DNA from: Comamonadaceae bacterium
Lineage (GTDB): Bacteria; Pseudomonadota; Gammaproteobacteria; Burkholderiales; Burkholderiaceae_C
Reading direction: 5' to 3'
DNA length: 38,946 nucleotides
NCBI GenBank assembly: GCA_947372865.1
Contig: CANBVJ010000029.1
Location: 1 to 38,946, forward strand
Below the pieces are notes generated by a model that worked only from the letters and a program-made list of their open reading frames with translations, was not told the origin of the DNA and did no database searches. The translations under genes were made by a program, and so were the position numbers. Shown in pieces: positions 15,656 to 23,521 of this stretch. The stretch's first letter is position 1. Every line of letters begins with the position of its first letter.

Positions 15656-16504
15656 CTACTCGCCGACGCGGGCGTCTGAGCGCCCCAGGGTCCAGGTCAG
15701 GCCCAGGCCCAGTGAGGGACTGCTGTTTTGCAGGTGCAGCGGGCTGGCGGTATTGGCGCTCAGGCCGTAATAGTCCATGCGCGCATAGCCAAACACCCGC
15801 ACATCCGGGCTCAGGCTCTTGCTGGCGCCCAGGCTGGCGCGTGCGCTCATGAGCCCGGACTGCGCCTCAAAAGCGGGGCGCAGCGCGGTGGCGTAGGCCG
15901 GGGCCACGCCGTAAAAATACTGGTTGACCTGCTGGTCGCCCCAGGCCAGGCCGGCCTTGGCCGACAGGCTCCAGCCGCCACCCAGGTTGTCCATGTCCAG
16001 CGCCAGGGTGGGCTCAAAAACCAGGCCCTGGCCACGCGTGCCGCCGCTGACTTCAAACACTTCGCGCAGTGGCAGGTCCAGGCCCAAGCGCAAGCCGGGC
16101 CCTGGGCTGGGCAGTTTGACTTTCAGGCGCGGGCCAAATTCCAGCAGCGTGCCCAGGTCGGGCATGCCCTGGCGTACGGCGATGTCATTGGACGTGGCCG
16201 GAAACGAGCCGCTGACGCCCAGGTCCAGTTCGTAGTCGGACGCCAGGCGCAGGCGCGCGTCAATGCCGTCGCGGTCCACGCTCAGGCGCTCGCCCCGGTA
16301 AATAAAGTAGGGCAAGACCAGGCTGCGGTTAAAGCGCTCGGTCGATGCGGGATAGGCCGGCGTCGTGAGCGAGCCAGCAAAACCGCCCACTTCCCACAGC
16401 GGCAAACCGCTGGGCTGCGCCAGCGCGCTGCCAGCCCACGGGCACAACAATAGCGCAAGGGCCGCCCACAGCGGGCGCGGAGTAAAGCGAAAAGCGTGGT
16501 GCAT
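15656..16504 (-). CDS. MipA/OmpV-family outer membrane protein
   Basis: The 282-residue protein begins with a signal peptide (ALALLLCPWAGSALAQ). The mature part opens with LPLWEVGGFAGSLTTPAYPAS, the typical start of MipA/OmpV proteins, followed by alternating beta-strand sequence and a C-terminal strand block. The family includes scaffolding proteins for murein synthesis and outer-membrane proteins of unknown role. ATG 16504 was chosen over 16597 because the signal peptide begins there. It is downstream of and collinear with the NhaR-like regulator (93 bp gap), which may control it. Confidence 0.85.
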   Translation of the reverse strand: MHHAFRFTPRPLWAALALLLCPWAGSALAQPSGLPLWEVGGFAGSLTTPAYPASTERFNRSLVLPYFIYRGERLSVDRDGIDARLRLASDYELDLGVSGSFPATSNDIAVRQGMPDLGTLLEFGPRLKVKLPSPGPGLRLGLDLPLREVFEVSGGTRGQGLVFEPTLALDMDNLGGGWSLSAKAGLAWGDQQVNQYFYGVAPAYATALRPAFEAQSGLMSARASLGASKSLSPDVRVFGYARMDYYGLSANTASPLHLQNSSPSLGLGLTWTLGRSDARVGE

Positions 16505-16597
16505 GGAAAGCCTCAAGACGTGGTGGAGTGCGGGTTCGGGCACATTTTGGCCGACATAGCGCCCTGTTGTGCCAAAAATGGTGAAATTAGGCCGCAA

Positions 16598-17491
16598 TTA
16601 ACCAAACAACTGACCGCGCGCGGCGTCGGTAATGGCCACCACGCAAGGGTGGGTGATGCGCCGCTCCACCGAGACGGCAAAAAACTCCTCCACCAGCTCT
16701 TCGCTGCGGCCCACGCACTGCACGCCAAACTGCGCCAGCGTCTCGGCCTCCATCACACTGGGCACCATGAACACGCCGCGGCCCTGGCGGCCAAAGGCCG
16801 TCATCAGGGCGCCGTCATCAAACTCGCCGACGATGCGCGGCGTAATACCGTGGCGCGTAAACCAGGCCTCCAACTGCTGGCGTACTGAGGCCTGGGCACC
16901 TGCAATCAGCATCGGCATGCCGCTCAGGCAGGCCGGAAACGGCCTCTGCAACTGCGCTGCCAAGGCCGGCGTGGCAAAAAAGGCCATGGTGCTGCGCCCC
17001 AGCGGATGGTTAAAGGCGCGCACGTTGATGCGCCGCGACATGGGCTCGTCGGCAATCACCAGGTCCAGGCGGTTGAGCGCGAGTTGCGACAGCAGCTCGG
17101 GGAACTTGCCCTCGCTGGCCACCATGCGCACCGGCACGTCCAGGCCCAGGGCGGGTTCGAGCAGCCGGTAGGCCACCGATTTGTTGACCGCGTCTGCCAC
17201 TCCCACCCGAAACTCCAGCACCGGTTGGCCGCCGTGGGCCTGACGCACGGCGGTTTCCAGTTCGCCACCCAGGGTAAATATCTGGTCAGCGTAGCCCAGC
17301 GCCAGCCGACCGGCTTCGGTCAACTCCATGGTGCGGCCGCTTTTTTGGAACAGCTTGCGGCCCAGGTCTTCTTCAAGCAGGCGGATTTGCCCGGACAAGG
17401 TTTGCGGCGTGGTGTGCAACTGCGCGCCCGCGCGCATCACGCCACCGGCCTTGGCGGTGACCCAGAAGTAGTGCAAATGTTTGAAGTTCAT
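16598..17491 (-). CDS. LysR-family regulator, NhaR-like
   Basis: The 297-residue protein starts with MNFKHLHYFWVTAKAGGV, the signature N-terminus of NhaR-type regulators, followed by the helix-turn-helix HTTPQTLSGQIRLLEEDLG. The effector domain includes FRVGVADAVNKSVAYRLLEPAL, NRLDLVIADEP and GRQGRGVFMVPS. NhaR activates the sodium/proton antiporter gene nhaA in E. coli, but no antiporter lies in this window. In many betaproteobacteria NhaR-like genes sit beside other envelope genes, here mipA. ATG 17491 was chosen because the family N-terminus is exact there; the frame is open to 17551. It diverges from the Rrf2 gene across an intergenic region with two dyads. Confidence 0.85.
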   Translation of the reverse strand: MNFKHLHYFWVTAKAGGVMRAGAQLHTTPQTLSGQIRLLEEDLGRKLFQKSGRTMELTEAGRLALGYADQIFTLGGELETAVRQAHGGQPVLEFRVGVADAVNKSVAYRLLEPALGLDVPVRMVASEGKFPELLSQLALNRLDLVIADEPMSRRINVRAFNHPLGRSTMAFFATPALAAQLQRPFPACLSGMPMLIAGAQASVRQQLEAWFTRHGITPRIVGEFDDGALMTAFGRQGRGVFMVPSVMEAETLAQFGVQCVGRSEELVEEFFAVSVERRITHPCVVAITDAARGQLFG

Positions 17492-17529
17492 GGCGGACCG
17501 TCGGGCGGTAGGTGGGGTAGCGAACAAAC

Positions 17530-17571
17530 ACTTCGGTTTATCCGAAGTCAAATTCTTAAAAATACGAATTT
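17530..17571. promoter_or_regulatory. Two adjacent dyads in the nhaR-like/rrf2 divergent intergenic region
   Basis: ACTTCGG-N5-CCGAAGT (17530-17548) is a perfect 7-bp inverted repeat. It abuts AAATTC-N10-GAATTT (17550-17571), a perfect 6-bp inverted repeat. On the minus strand a TTGACT hexamer overlaps the first dyad, in a -35-like position for the LysR gene. These are likely operators for one or both flanking regulators. Which protein binds which dyad cannot be seen. Confidence 0.5.
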
Positions 17572-17668
17572 ACGCGAAGAATAAACGCTTTTACAGTCGA
17601 AGCCTTTGGGGCGCACCACGCCGCCCCGTACCGGACACCGTTGGTGTTTTTTTTTGAAGGAGATGGGT

Positions 17669-18199
17669 ATGCGATTGAGTACACGAGGCCGTTTTGCCAT
17701 CAACGCCATGATTGACCTGGCCTTGCGCCAACGCCATTGCCCGGTGCCGCTGAGCGAGCTGGCGCTGCGCCACGGCATTTCGCTGTCTTACCTGGAACAG
17801 GTGTTTGCCAAGCTGCGCCAGCACGGGCTGGTGGAAAGCACGCGCGGGCCCGGTGGCGGTTACACGCTGGGTTTTCGGGGCGACACCATTTCGGTGGCCG
17901 ATATCGTTAACGCCATTGAAGGAAGCGCCCCCGGCCCGCAAGAAGACGAGGCTTCAGCAGGCAGCCCCACCGACATGACGCAGGCGCTGTGGGAGCAATT
18001 GCACACCGCGCTGATGGCGCACATGCAAACCATCAGCCTGCGCAGCCTGGCGCTGGAGCAGCGGGCCAAGGGCTTTGCGGTGCAAGAGCGCAAAACCGGC
18101 AAAAAGGGAATACTCAAAAACCCGGCTTCGAGCCTGGCACGCCCCAGCGCACCCAACTCCGTGTTCGCGCTGGGACAGTGGCTGCCGGGTCGGGTCTAA
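17669..18199 (+). CDS. Rrf2-family regulator, IscR-like but without cluster cysteines
   Basis: The 176-residue protein starts MRLSTRGRFAINAMIDLAL and has the Rrf2 winged-helix DNA-binding domain with GLVESTRGPGGGYTLG, very like IscR. IscR holds a [2Fe-2S] cluster with three cysteines just before the LTHALW-type helix. Here the matching segment (EGSAPGPQEDEASAGSPTDMTQALW) has none, and the whole protein lacks cysteine. It therefore cannot sense iron-sulfur status the way IscR does. ATG 17669 has AAGGAG (17657-17662) at good spacing; ATG 17663 abuts the site and is unlikely. The last 45 residues are basic and proline/serine-containing, beyond the usual IscR length. No isc genes are near, and the target is unknown. 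Confidence 0.85.
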   Translation: MRLSTRGRFAINAMIDLALRQRHCPVPLSELALRHGISLSYLEQVFAKLRQHGLVESTRGPGGGYTLGFRGDTISVADIVNAIEGSAPGPQEDEASAGSPTDMTQALWEQLHTALMAHMQTISLRSLALEQRAKGFAVQERKTGKKGILKNPASSLARPSAPNSVFALGQWLPGRV

Positions 18200-18215
18200 G
18201 CTAGGCTTAGTTTTT
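18196..18215 (+). terminator. Short intrinsic terminator after the Rrf2 gene
   Basis: CTAAGC (18196-18201), a 3-nt loop and GCTTAG (18205-18210) are followed by TTTTT (18211-18215). The stem is only six pairs and contains the stop codon of the Rrf2 gene, so its strength is uncertain. Confidence 0.4.
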
Positions 18216-18363
18216 GAAGGGTGGCGTGGGTCCGAGACAGCGCCATCCCGGGGTGTGAATTTTTTTTGATTTCGCAGTGAAAAAATAGGCGACGATTTTC
18301 GGCAATTGCATTCGCCTTTAGGGGTTTACCCCATTTTTGGGGCGTTCCCACCTCACTACATTG

Positions 18364-18420
18364 ATGAAGGCCAAGGACAAATTGTTGCCCTTGCTGAAGG
18401 CATACCAATACTGCTTTTAA
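18364..18420 (+). other. Possible 18-codon leader ORF ahead of the PQQ-type dehydrogenase
   Basis: An ATG at 18364 opens an 18-codon frame (MKAKDKLLPLLKAYQYCF) that stops at TAA 18418-18420, 19 bp before the dehydrogenase start. It has no clear ribosome binding site. It lacks the Glu-x3-Tyr pair of PqqA, so it is not a PQQ precursor. The upstream 18216-18363 holds a GGGG-N4-CCCC-N6-GGGG block (18321-18342) that can form two mutually exclusive short hairpins. It could be a leader peptide or chance. Confidence 0.2.
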
Positions 18421-18439
18421 TCAACTAAAGAGGAACACC

Positions 18440-19717
18440 GTGAAAATCAACAGACTCACATCACTTGCTGTAGCTGTAGCAGCGCTAAGTGCAGCTTCGG
18501 CTTTTGCGCAAGACGCCAATTTGTCGACGCTGCAGCGCATGGGCAACACTGCCACCAACATGAACATTCCTTCTATTCCCCAAGAAGGCAAAAATGCGGA
18601 CGCCATTCGCGCCAACCTGAAAAAAGTCAAGCTGCCGGAAGGCTTCAAGATCGACCTGTACGCCGTGGTGCCTGACGCCCGCTACATGGCCGTCGCACCC
18701 TCGACCAACATGCTGTTTGTCGGCACGCGCAAGACCAACGTCTATGCCGTGACCAACCGCAACAACGGCGACGCAGCGACCGAAGTCAAAGCGTTTGCAC
18801 CGTCCATCAAGTTCAGCAATCCCAATGGCGTTTGCTTTACCGCTGACGGCTTCCTGGTGGTTGCCGAGTCCAACCGCATCCTGCACTTCCCCGCTGCTGA
18901 ATACTTCTACGAAGGCCCGGACGTTGCTGTGGGCGTGGTCGTTCCTGAAGGCAAGCTGATCCCGGTCGAAGAGCAATCTTTCAACCACACCGGCCGCGTT
19001 TGCAAGGTCGACAAAGACGGCAAGATTTTTGTCACCATGGGCCAGCCCTACAACGTGCAGCCAGCAGACAAGGTGGCCTTGTTCGAGAGCTTGGGCATTG
19101 GCGGCGTTCTGCGCTTTAACGGTCTGGACGGATCCGGTCGCACGGTTTACTCCAAGGGCATGCGCAACCCAGCGGGCATCACGATTGGGCCAAAGGGCGA
19201 CATCTGGACCACGGACAACCAGGTCGACGGTTTGGGTGACGACATCCCACCAGGCGAGTTGAACAAACTCACCAAGGCCGGCGAACACTTCGGCTTCCCT
19301 TATTACAACGGCCACTTCAAGGTGGCAGGTTCTCCTGCTGCAGAAGACCTGAAGGACATGAAAGAGCCCGCAGGCGCGATCTTCCCGCAAGTGGAGTTCC
19401 CCGCCCACCAGGCGCAACTGGGCCTGACCCATTACACCGGCAAGGCCTTCCCCGCGAAGTACCAAAGCGGCATGTTCGTGGCGTCGCACGGTTCCTGGAA
19501 CCGCACGACACCTAGCGGCTACCTGATCAACTTCGTGCCAATCAAGGCCGATGGCAACGCAGGCCCTGCCGAAGTGTTTGCAGACGGCTTCCTGGACAAG
19601 AAAACCGGACGCGCTTTGGCTCGCCCCGTGGACGTGGCCAACCTGCCGGACGGCTCCATTCTGGTGTCGGACGACTACGCTGGCGCGATCTATCGCATCA
19701 GCTACACCGGCATGTAA
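18440..19717 (+). CDS. Periplasmic PQQ-dependent sugar (glucose/sorbosone-type) dehydrogenase
   Basis: The 425-residue protein has a clear signal peptide (cleavage after AFA, residue 23) and a six-bladed beta-propeller of the GSDH/sorbosone dehydrogenase family. Residues typical of soluble quinoprotein glucose dehydrogenases are present: a histidine in FNHTGR (H183), R242-N243-P244 in SKGMRNPAG, a DDIPPGELN block in the calcium/PQQ region, and an RPVDV segment near the C-terminus. Such enzymes oxidise aldoses or related alcohols and aldehydes in the periplasm using PQQ and calcium. The true substrate is unknown. AAAGAGG (18427-18433) is the ribosome binding site before GTG 18440. The next two genes are a cytochrome c, a plausible electron acceptor, and a PqqU-like importer. 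No pqqABCDE genes are in the window. Confidence 0.78.
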   Translation: MKINRLTSLAVAVAALSAASAFAQDANLSTLQRMGNTATNMNIPSIPQEGKNADAIRANLKKVKLPEGFKIDLYAVVPDARYMAVAPSTNMLFVGTRKTNVYAVTNRNNGDAATEVKAFAPSIKFSNPNGVCFTADGFLVVAESNRILHFPAAEYFYEGPDVAVGVVVPEGKLIPVEEQSFNHTGRVCKVDKDGKIFVTMGQPYNVQPADKVALFESLGIGGVLRFNGLDGSGRTVYSKGMRNPAGITIGPKGDIWTTDNQVDGLGDDIPPGELNKLTKAGEHFGFPYYNGHFKVAGSPAAEDLKDMKEPAGAIFPQVEFPAHQAQLGLTHYTGKAFPAKYQSGMFVASHGSWNRTTPSGYLINFVPIKADGNAGPAEVFADGFLDKKTGRALARPVDVANLPDGSILVSDDYAGAIYRISYTGM

Positions 19718-19729
19718 TTCGGTACGGCG

Positions 19730-19790
19730 GTACGGGCCTGGTGCCCGTACGTCCAACGGTACCGGGGCCCTTTCGGGGGCCCCTTTTTTT
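19730..19790 (+). terminator. Tandem hairpins with T-run between dehydrogenase and cytochrome c genes
   Basis: Hairpin 1 is GTACGGGC (19730-19737), CTGGT loop, GCCCGTAC (19743-19750). Hairpin 2 is GGGGCCC (19764-19770), TTTCGG loop, GGGCCCC (19777-19783), followed at once by seven T (19784-19790). Hairpin 2 is a textbook intrinsic terminator. The next start codon is only 13 bp after the T-run. Confidence 0.88.
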
Positions 19791-19803
19791 ATACAGTTCC
19801 ACC

Positions 19804-20118
19804 ATGAAAAACTTTTTTATTGCCGTGCTGGCTTTTGCTGCATTCAGCGCTTATGCCGACGATGTTGCTGAAGGTCGGGCAAAAGCAGAAATCGCGTGTG
19901 CCCTGTGCCACGGACCGACCGGACAGGCAACGCTGCCCAACGCTCCAAATCTGGCGGGGCAACAGGCTCTTTACCTGAGCGAGCAGTTGCGAAATTACCG
20001 CAGCGGAAAAAGACAGAATGAAGTCATGAACATGATCGCAAAGCCACTGACCGATGCGGACATTTCCCACTTGGCCGCTTGGTTCAGTGCAGTCAAAGTG
20101 ACCGTAGAAGCGCCCTGA
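19804..20118 (+). CDS. Small periplasmic cytochrome c (class I, c4-like single domain)
   Basis: The 104-residue product has a signal peptide (MKNFFIAVLAFAAFSAYA) and one haem motif, C32-A-L-C35-H36. The likely sixth ligand is a Met in NEVMNMIAKPLTDADI, followed by the final helix ISHLAAWFSAV seen in c4-type cytochromes. It should shuttle electrons in the periplasm, most simply from the upstream quinoprotein dehydrogenase to the respiratory chain. ATG 19804 is used; the ORF is open upstream to 19741 but that part runs through the terminator. There is no room for a separate promoter after the terminator, so expression probably depends on read-through or on a promoter hidden in the dehydrogenase gene. 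Confidence 0.85.
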   Translation: MKNFFIAVLAFAAFSAYADDVAEGRAKAEIACALCHGPTGQATLPNAPNLAGQQALYLSEQLRNYRSGKRQNEVMNMIAKPLTDADISHLAAWFSAVKVTVEAP

Positions 20119-20154
20119 CGCAGCGCATTTAACTACCCCCTTCGCCAGACCCGT

Positions 20155-22284
20155 ATGTCTCTCCTGTTCAAGCACATCCCCCACACGGCACCAGCCATTG
20201 CACTTTTCGCCAGCCTGCTGGCGCCTGCCTGCGCGCAAACGTTGGACGAAGTAGTCGTCAGCGCGTCGCGGGCGCAGGCACGCAGTTTTGACGCCCCAGC
20301 GGCCATCCAGTCGGTGGACCGCAGCACGATTCAAAACGGCGGGCCGCAGGTCAATCTGTCCGAGTCGCTGGTGCGGGTGCCGGGCCTGACTGTGCTGGAC
20401 CGCAGCAACTACGCGCAGGATTTGCAGCTCTCGATCCGCGGCTTTGGCGCGCGCGCGGCCTTTGGCATTCGCGGCATCCGCCTGCTGATTGACGGCATTC
20501 CGGCCACCACGCCCGACGGCCAGGGCCAGGGCTCGTCGGTCAGCCTGACCTCCATGGAGCGCATCGAGGTCTTGCGCGGGCCGCTGGCGCAGCTCTACGG
20601 CAACGCCTCGGGCGGCGTGATCCAGGCCTTTACCAAACCCGCGTCCAAAGTGCCGCTGATGGACTACCAGTACTACGTGGGCGACTACGGCCTGCACCGT
20701 GCCGATTACCAGTTCTCAGACACCGTGGGCGACTACGGCCTGGTGGCCGACTACAGCACCTTCACCATCGACGGCTACCGTGACAACAGCCGCACCGAAC
20801 GCAAACAGTTCAACGGCAAGCTCGACTTCAACACCAACGAACAAACGCGCGTCAACCTGGTGTTCAACCAGTTCGACATGCCGCTGGCGCAAGACCCGCT
20901 GGGTTTGACGGCGGTGCAGTGGGCGGCGAATCCGCAGCAGCAGGGCAGAAATTCAACAGCCACCAAAACCGCCGCCGAATTTGGCGTGCGTAAAACGATT
21001 TTGCAAAACCAGCTCGGCGGCTCGGCGGTCTACACCATCGACAAAGACCGCGCCGTCACCAGCCGCGCCTACTACGGCACGCGCGACAACCTGCAATTTC
21101 AGGTCGGAACCACGGGCATCAATGCCAATGGCGCCTGGACCGGCCTGAATCGCGCGTACTACGGATTAGGCGTGCAGTACAACGAGAAGATGCTGGTTGC
21201 AGACACGGCCGTGCAGTGGGTTGCAGGGTATGAATTTGACCGTTCCAGGGAGTTGCGCAAGGCAGGCACTGCCTTAAGGGGACAACAAGATGCGACCAAC
21301 CGTAACGAAGAGAACCAAGCCGAAAACAGTGATTTATTTGCCCAGGCGACCGCCCAGGTGTCGGAATCAATTGCGGTGGTAGGGGGACTGCGCTCCAGCA
21401 ATGTGCGGTTTGCCAGTACTGATTACCAAACCAATGGCGCTGCGTCCGGTGACGTGAACTACGGTGCGACCAGCCCGGTGTTAGGCCTGGCCTACTTTGC
21501 CACCGACCATTGGAACCTTTACGCCAATTACGGGCAGGGCTTTGAGACCCCCACCCTGGCCGAAGTCGCCTACAAAAACACCGCTGGCAGCCCGGTGGGC
21601 GCCTTCAACCCGCGCTTGAATGCTTCGACCAGCCGCCACTTTGAGATCGGCAGCAAATGGGTGCCCAATCGCAGCTCACGGCTTGATTTCGCCTTGTTCC
21701 AGATCAACTCGACCGACGAGATCGTGGTGGACGTGACCTCCGGCGGAAAAACCGCCTACAAGAGCGCGCCCGGCACCTCGCGCAATGGCTTTGAACTTGG
21801 AGGCAGCACGCTGCTGACGCCTAACGTATCGGCTTCGCTGGCGGCCTCGATGATCGACGCACAGTATTCCCAGGCCTTCACATCCGCCACGGTCGCGGGC
21901 ACCACCTCGATCGCGGCGGGTAACAAGATTCCGGGCATTCCCCAAACCTCGGTGTTCTCCGAGCTGGCCTGGACCAGCGCAGCAGTCACACCAGGGGCCA
22001 AATCGGCGGCGCCGGGCAGCCGGCTGGCGATTGAGATGGTGCAGTCCGGTCGCATTTATGCCAACGACACCAATACCGCATCGGTGGACGGCCACACGGT
22101 GTTCAACCTGAGCGCCAGCCAGCGCTGGACGGTGGACAAGGCCGCCGTCACCTTGTACGGACGCCTGAACAACGCCAGCGATGAGCGCTACGTGGGCTCG
22201 GTCATCGTCAACAGCTTGCAGTACATCGAACCAGGCCTGCCGCGCAACTGGATGGTCGGCGTCTCCGTCTCTGCGCCGCTCTAA
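20155..22284 (+). CDS. TonB-dependent receptor, PqqU/YncD-like (probable PQQ importer)
   Basis: The 709-residue outer-membrane receptor has a signal peptide (to about residue 27), a TonB box (TLDEVVVSA) and a plug domain with DGIPATTPDGQGQ and LYGNASGGV. A 22-strand-type barrel follows, ending in an aromatic-poor but barrel-like strand. From memory it shares long blocks with E. coli YncD, renamed PqqU after it was shown to import PQQ: NYAQDLQLSIRGFG, FGIRGIRL, GFETPTL and YVGSVIVN. Similarity that specific at both plug and last strands argues for the same subfamily rather than a generic siderophore receptor. It is 36 bp downstream of the cytochrome and collinear with the PQQ-type dehydrogenase. 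PQQ as ligand is inference from similarity plus context. Confidence 0.82.
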   Translation: MSLLFKHIPHTAPAIALFASLLAPACAQTLDEVVVSASRAQARSFDAPAAIQSVDRSTIQNGGPQVNLSESLVRVPGLTVLDRSNYAQDLQLSIRGFGARAAFGIRGIRLLIDGIPATTPDGQGQGSSVSLTSMERIEVLRGPLAQLYGNASGGVIQAFTKPASKVPLMDYQYYVGDYGLHRADYQFSDTVGDYGLVADYSTFTIDGYRDNSRTERKQFNGKLDFNTNEQTRVNLVFNQFDMPLAQDPLGLTAVQWAANPQQQGRNSTATKTAAEFGVRKTILQNQLGGSAVYTIDKDRAVTSRAYYGTRDNLQFQVGTTGINANGAWTGLNRAYYGLGVQYNEKMLVADTAVQWVAGYEFDRSRELRKAGTALRGQQDATNRNEENQAENSDLFAQATAQVSESIAVVGGLRSSNVRFASTDYQTNGAASGDVNYGATSPVLGLAYFATDHWNLYANYGQGFETPTLAEVAYKNTAGSPVGAFNPRLNASTSRHFEIGSKWVPNRSSRLDFALFQINSTDEIVVDVTSGGKTAYKSAPGTSRNGFELGGSTLLTPNVSASLAASMIDAQYSQAFTSATVAGTTSIAAGNKIPGIPQTSVFSELAWTSAAVTPGAKSAAPGSRLAIEMVQSGRIYANDTNTASVDGHTVFNLSASQRWTVDKAAVTLYGRLNNASDERYVGSVIVNSLQYIEPGLPRNWMVGVSVSAPL

Positions 22285-22303
22285 GGCCAGCGCCGCTGGG
22301 GAA

Positions 22304-23389
22304 CTATTCCACCAGCACCGGCACGCGCTGCGCCAGCGCGCACATCAGCTCATAGCCCAGGGTTTGCGCGCAGGCGGCGACTTCGTCGATGCACAGCACC
22401 TCGCCCGTGGACGCGGCGCCCCAGAGCGTGACTTCGCTGCCCAAATCGGCGCCGGGCAGCGCGCTCAAGTCCACGGCCAGCATGTCCATGCTGACGCGGC
22501 CCACGGTGCGGCTGCGCGCGCCGTCCACCAGCACGGGCGTGCCGGTGGGGCAGATGCGGGGGTAGCCGTCGGCATAACCGCAGGCCACCACGCCAATGCG
22601 CATGGCGCGCTCGGCCACAAAACCCGAGCCGTAGCCCACGGTGTCACCCGGCAACAGGTCTTGGGTGGCAATGATTTGTGCGCGCAGGCTCATGGTGGGC
22701 TGCAGGCCCCAGTGGGCGGCCCGGTGCTCGGGGTGGTCCGGGGCGCTGCCGTACAGGGCGATGCCGATGCGCACCCAGTCGTTGGCGCATTGCGCGTGGC
22801 GCAGGGTGGCCGCGCTGTTGCTGATGCAGCGCTCACCGGGCAAATCCAGGCTGGCGGCCTCAAACGCCGCGAGCTGCTTAGCCACGCCAATCGGGCCGTC
22901 GGCATCACTGAAATGCGTCATGAGCGAGATCTCGTCCACCTGGGGCAGGGCGTTCAGGCGCGTCCAGGCGGCGCGGTAGTGCTCGGGGCGAAAGCCCAGG
23001 CGGTTCATGCCGCTGTTCATTTTCAGGAACACGCGCTGCGGCACATTGGTTTTGTGGGCGGCGAGCATGTCAATTTGCGCCTCGTGGTGCACCGTGTGCC
23101 ACAGGTCCAGGCGCGAGCACCACTCCAGGTCGCGCAGCTCGAATACGCCTTCGAGCAACAAAATCGGTCCGCGCCAGCCCAGAGCGCGCAGGCGTTGGGC
23201 CTCGTCCAGGTCGAGCAGCGCAAAGCCGTCGGCGCCGCGCAGGCCCTCAAACGCGCGCTCGATGCCGTGGCCATAGGCGTTGGCCTTGACCACCGCCCAG
23301 GCGCGGGCGTCCGGGGCGCGGGCACGCGCACTCTGGAGGTTGTGGCGCAAGGCCTGGGTATGGATGGTGGCTTGGATAGGACGTGGCAT
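22304..23389 (-). CDS. alr: Alanine racemase
   Basis: The 361-residue PLP enzyme interconverts L- and D-alanine (EC 5.1.1.1), supplying D-Ala for peptidoglycan. The PLP lysine is K35 in [11 protein letters not shown]. The catalytic tyrosine region is [13 protein letters not shown], and the C-terminal domain has [12 protein letters not shown] with the conserved arginine nearby. ATG 23389 matches the family start (MPRPIQATI); the frame is open for another 84 codons upstream with no family similarity. It converges with the TonB receptor gene (19-bp gap) and diverges from lplT, an arrangement common in Comamonadaceae. Confidence 0.95.
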   Translation of the reverse strand: MPRPIQATIHTQALRHNLQSARARAPDARAWAVVKANAYGHGIERAFEGLRGADGFALLDLDEAQRLRALGWRGPILLLEGVFELRDLEWCSRLDLWHTVHHEAQIDMLAAHKTNVPQRVFLKMNSGMNRLGFRPEHYRAAWTRLNALPQVDEISLMTHFSDADGPIGVAKQLAAFEAASLDLPGERCISNSAATLRHAQCANDWVRIGIALYGSAPDHPEHRAAHWGLQPTMSLRAQIIATQDLLPGDTVGYGSGFVAERAMRIGVVACGYADGYPRICPTGTPVLVDGARSRTVGRVSMDMLAVDLSALPGADLGSEVTLWGAASTGEVLCIDEVAACAQTLGYELMCALAQRVPVLVE

Positions 23390-23443
23390 GGTGCAACTGT
23401 AGCCGCGCCGGGCCTGCATGGACACGGCCAGCGCACGGCTGCG

Positions 23444-23452
23444 TGCTATAAC
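23444..23452 (+). promoter_or_regulatory. Candidate extended -10 promoter for lplT
   Basis: TGC-TATAAC (23444-23452) is an extended -10 element with five of six bases matching TATAAT. No good -35 is visible 17 bp upstream, as expected for extended -10 promoters. The lplT ATG is about 70 bp downstream. Confidence 0.4.
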
Positions 23453-23521
23453 CCACGCACTTTGCTGACTGACCGACCTCACCCCACCGCCATTCCTATT
23501 TAGCGACTCGTACTCTTTTTG

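Noticed and set aside
18364-18420. Small ORF as a PqqA precursor peptide for the PQQ dehydrogenase.
   Set aside because: It lacks the Glu-x3-Tyr pair needed to make PQQ, and no pqqBCDE genes are near.
22287-22299. CCAGC-N3-GCTGG between the TonB receptor and alr as a terminator.
   Set aside because: Only five pairs, a three-base loop and no T-run.
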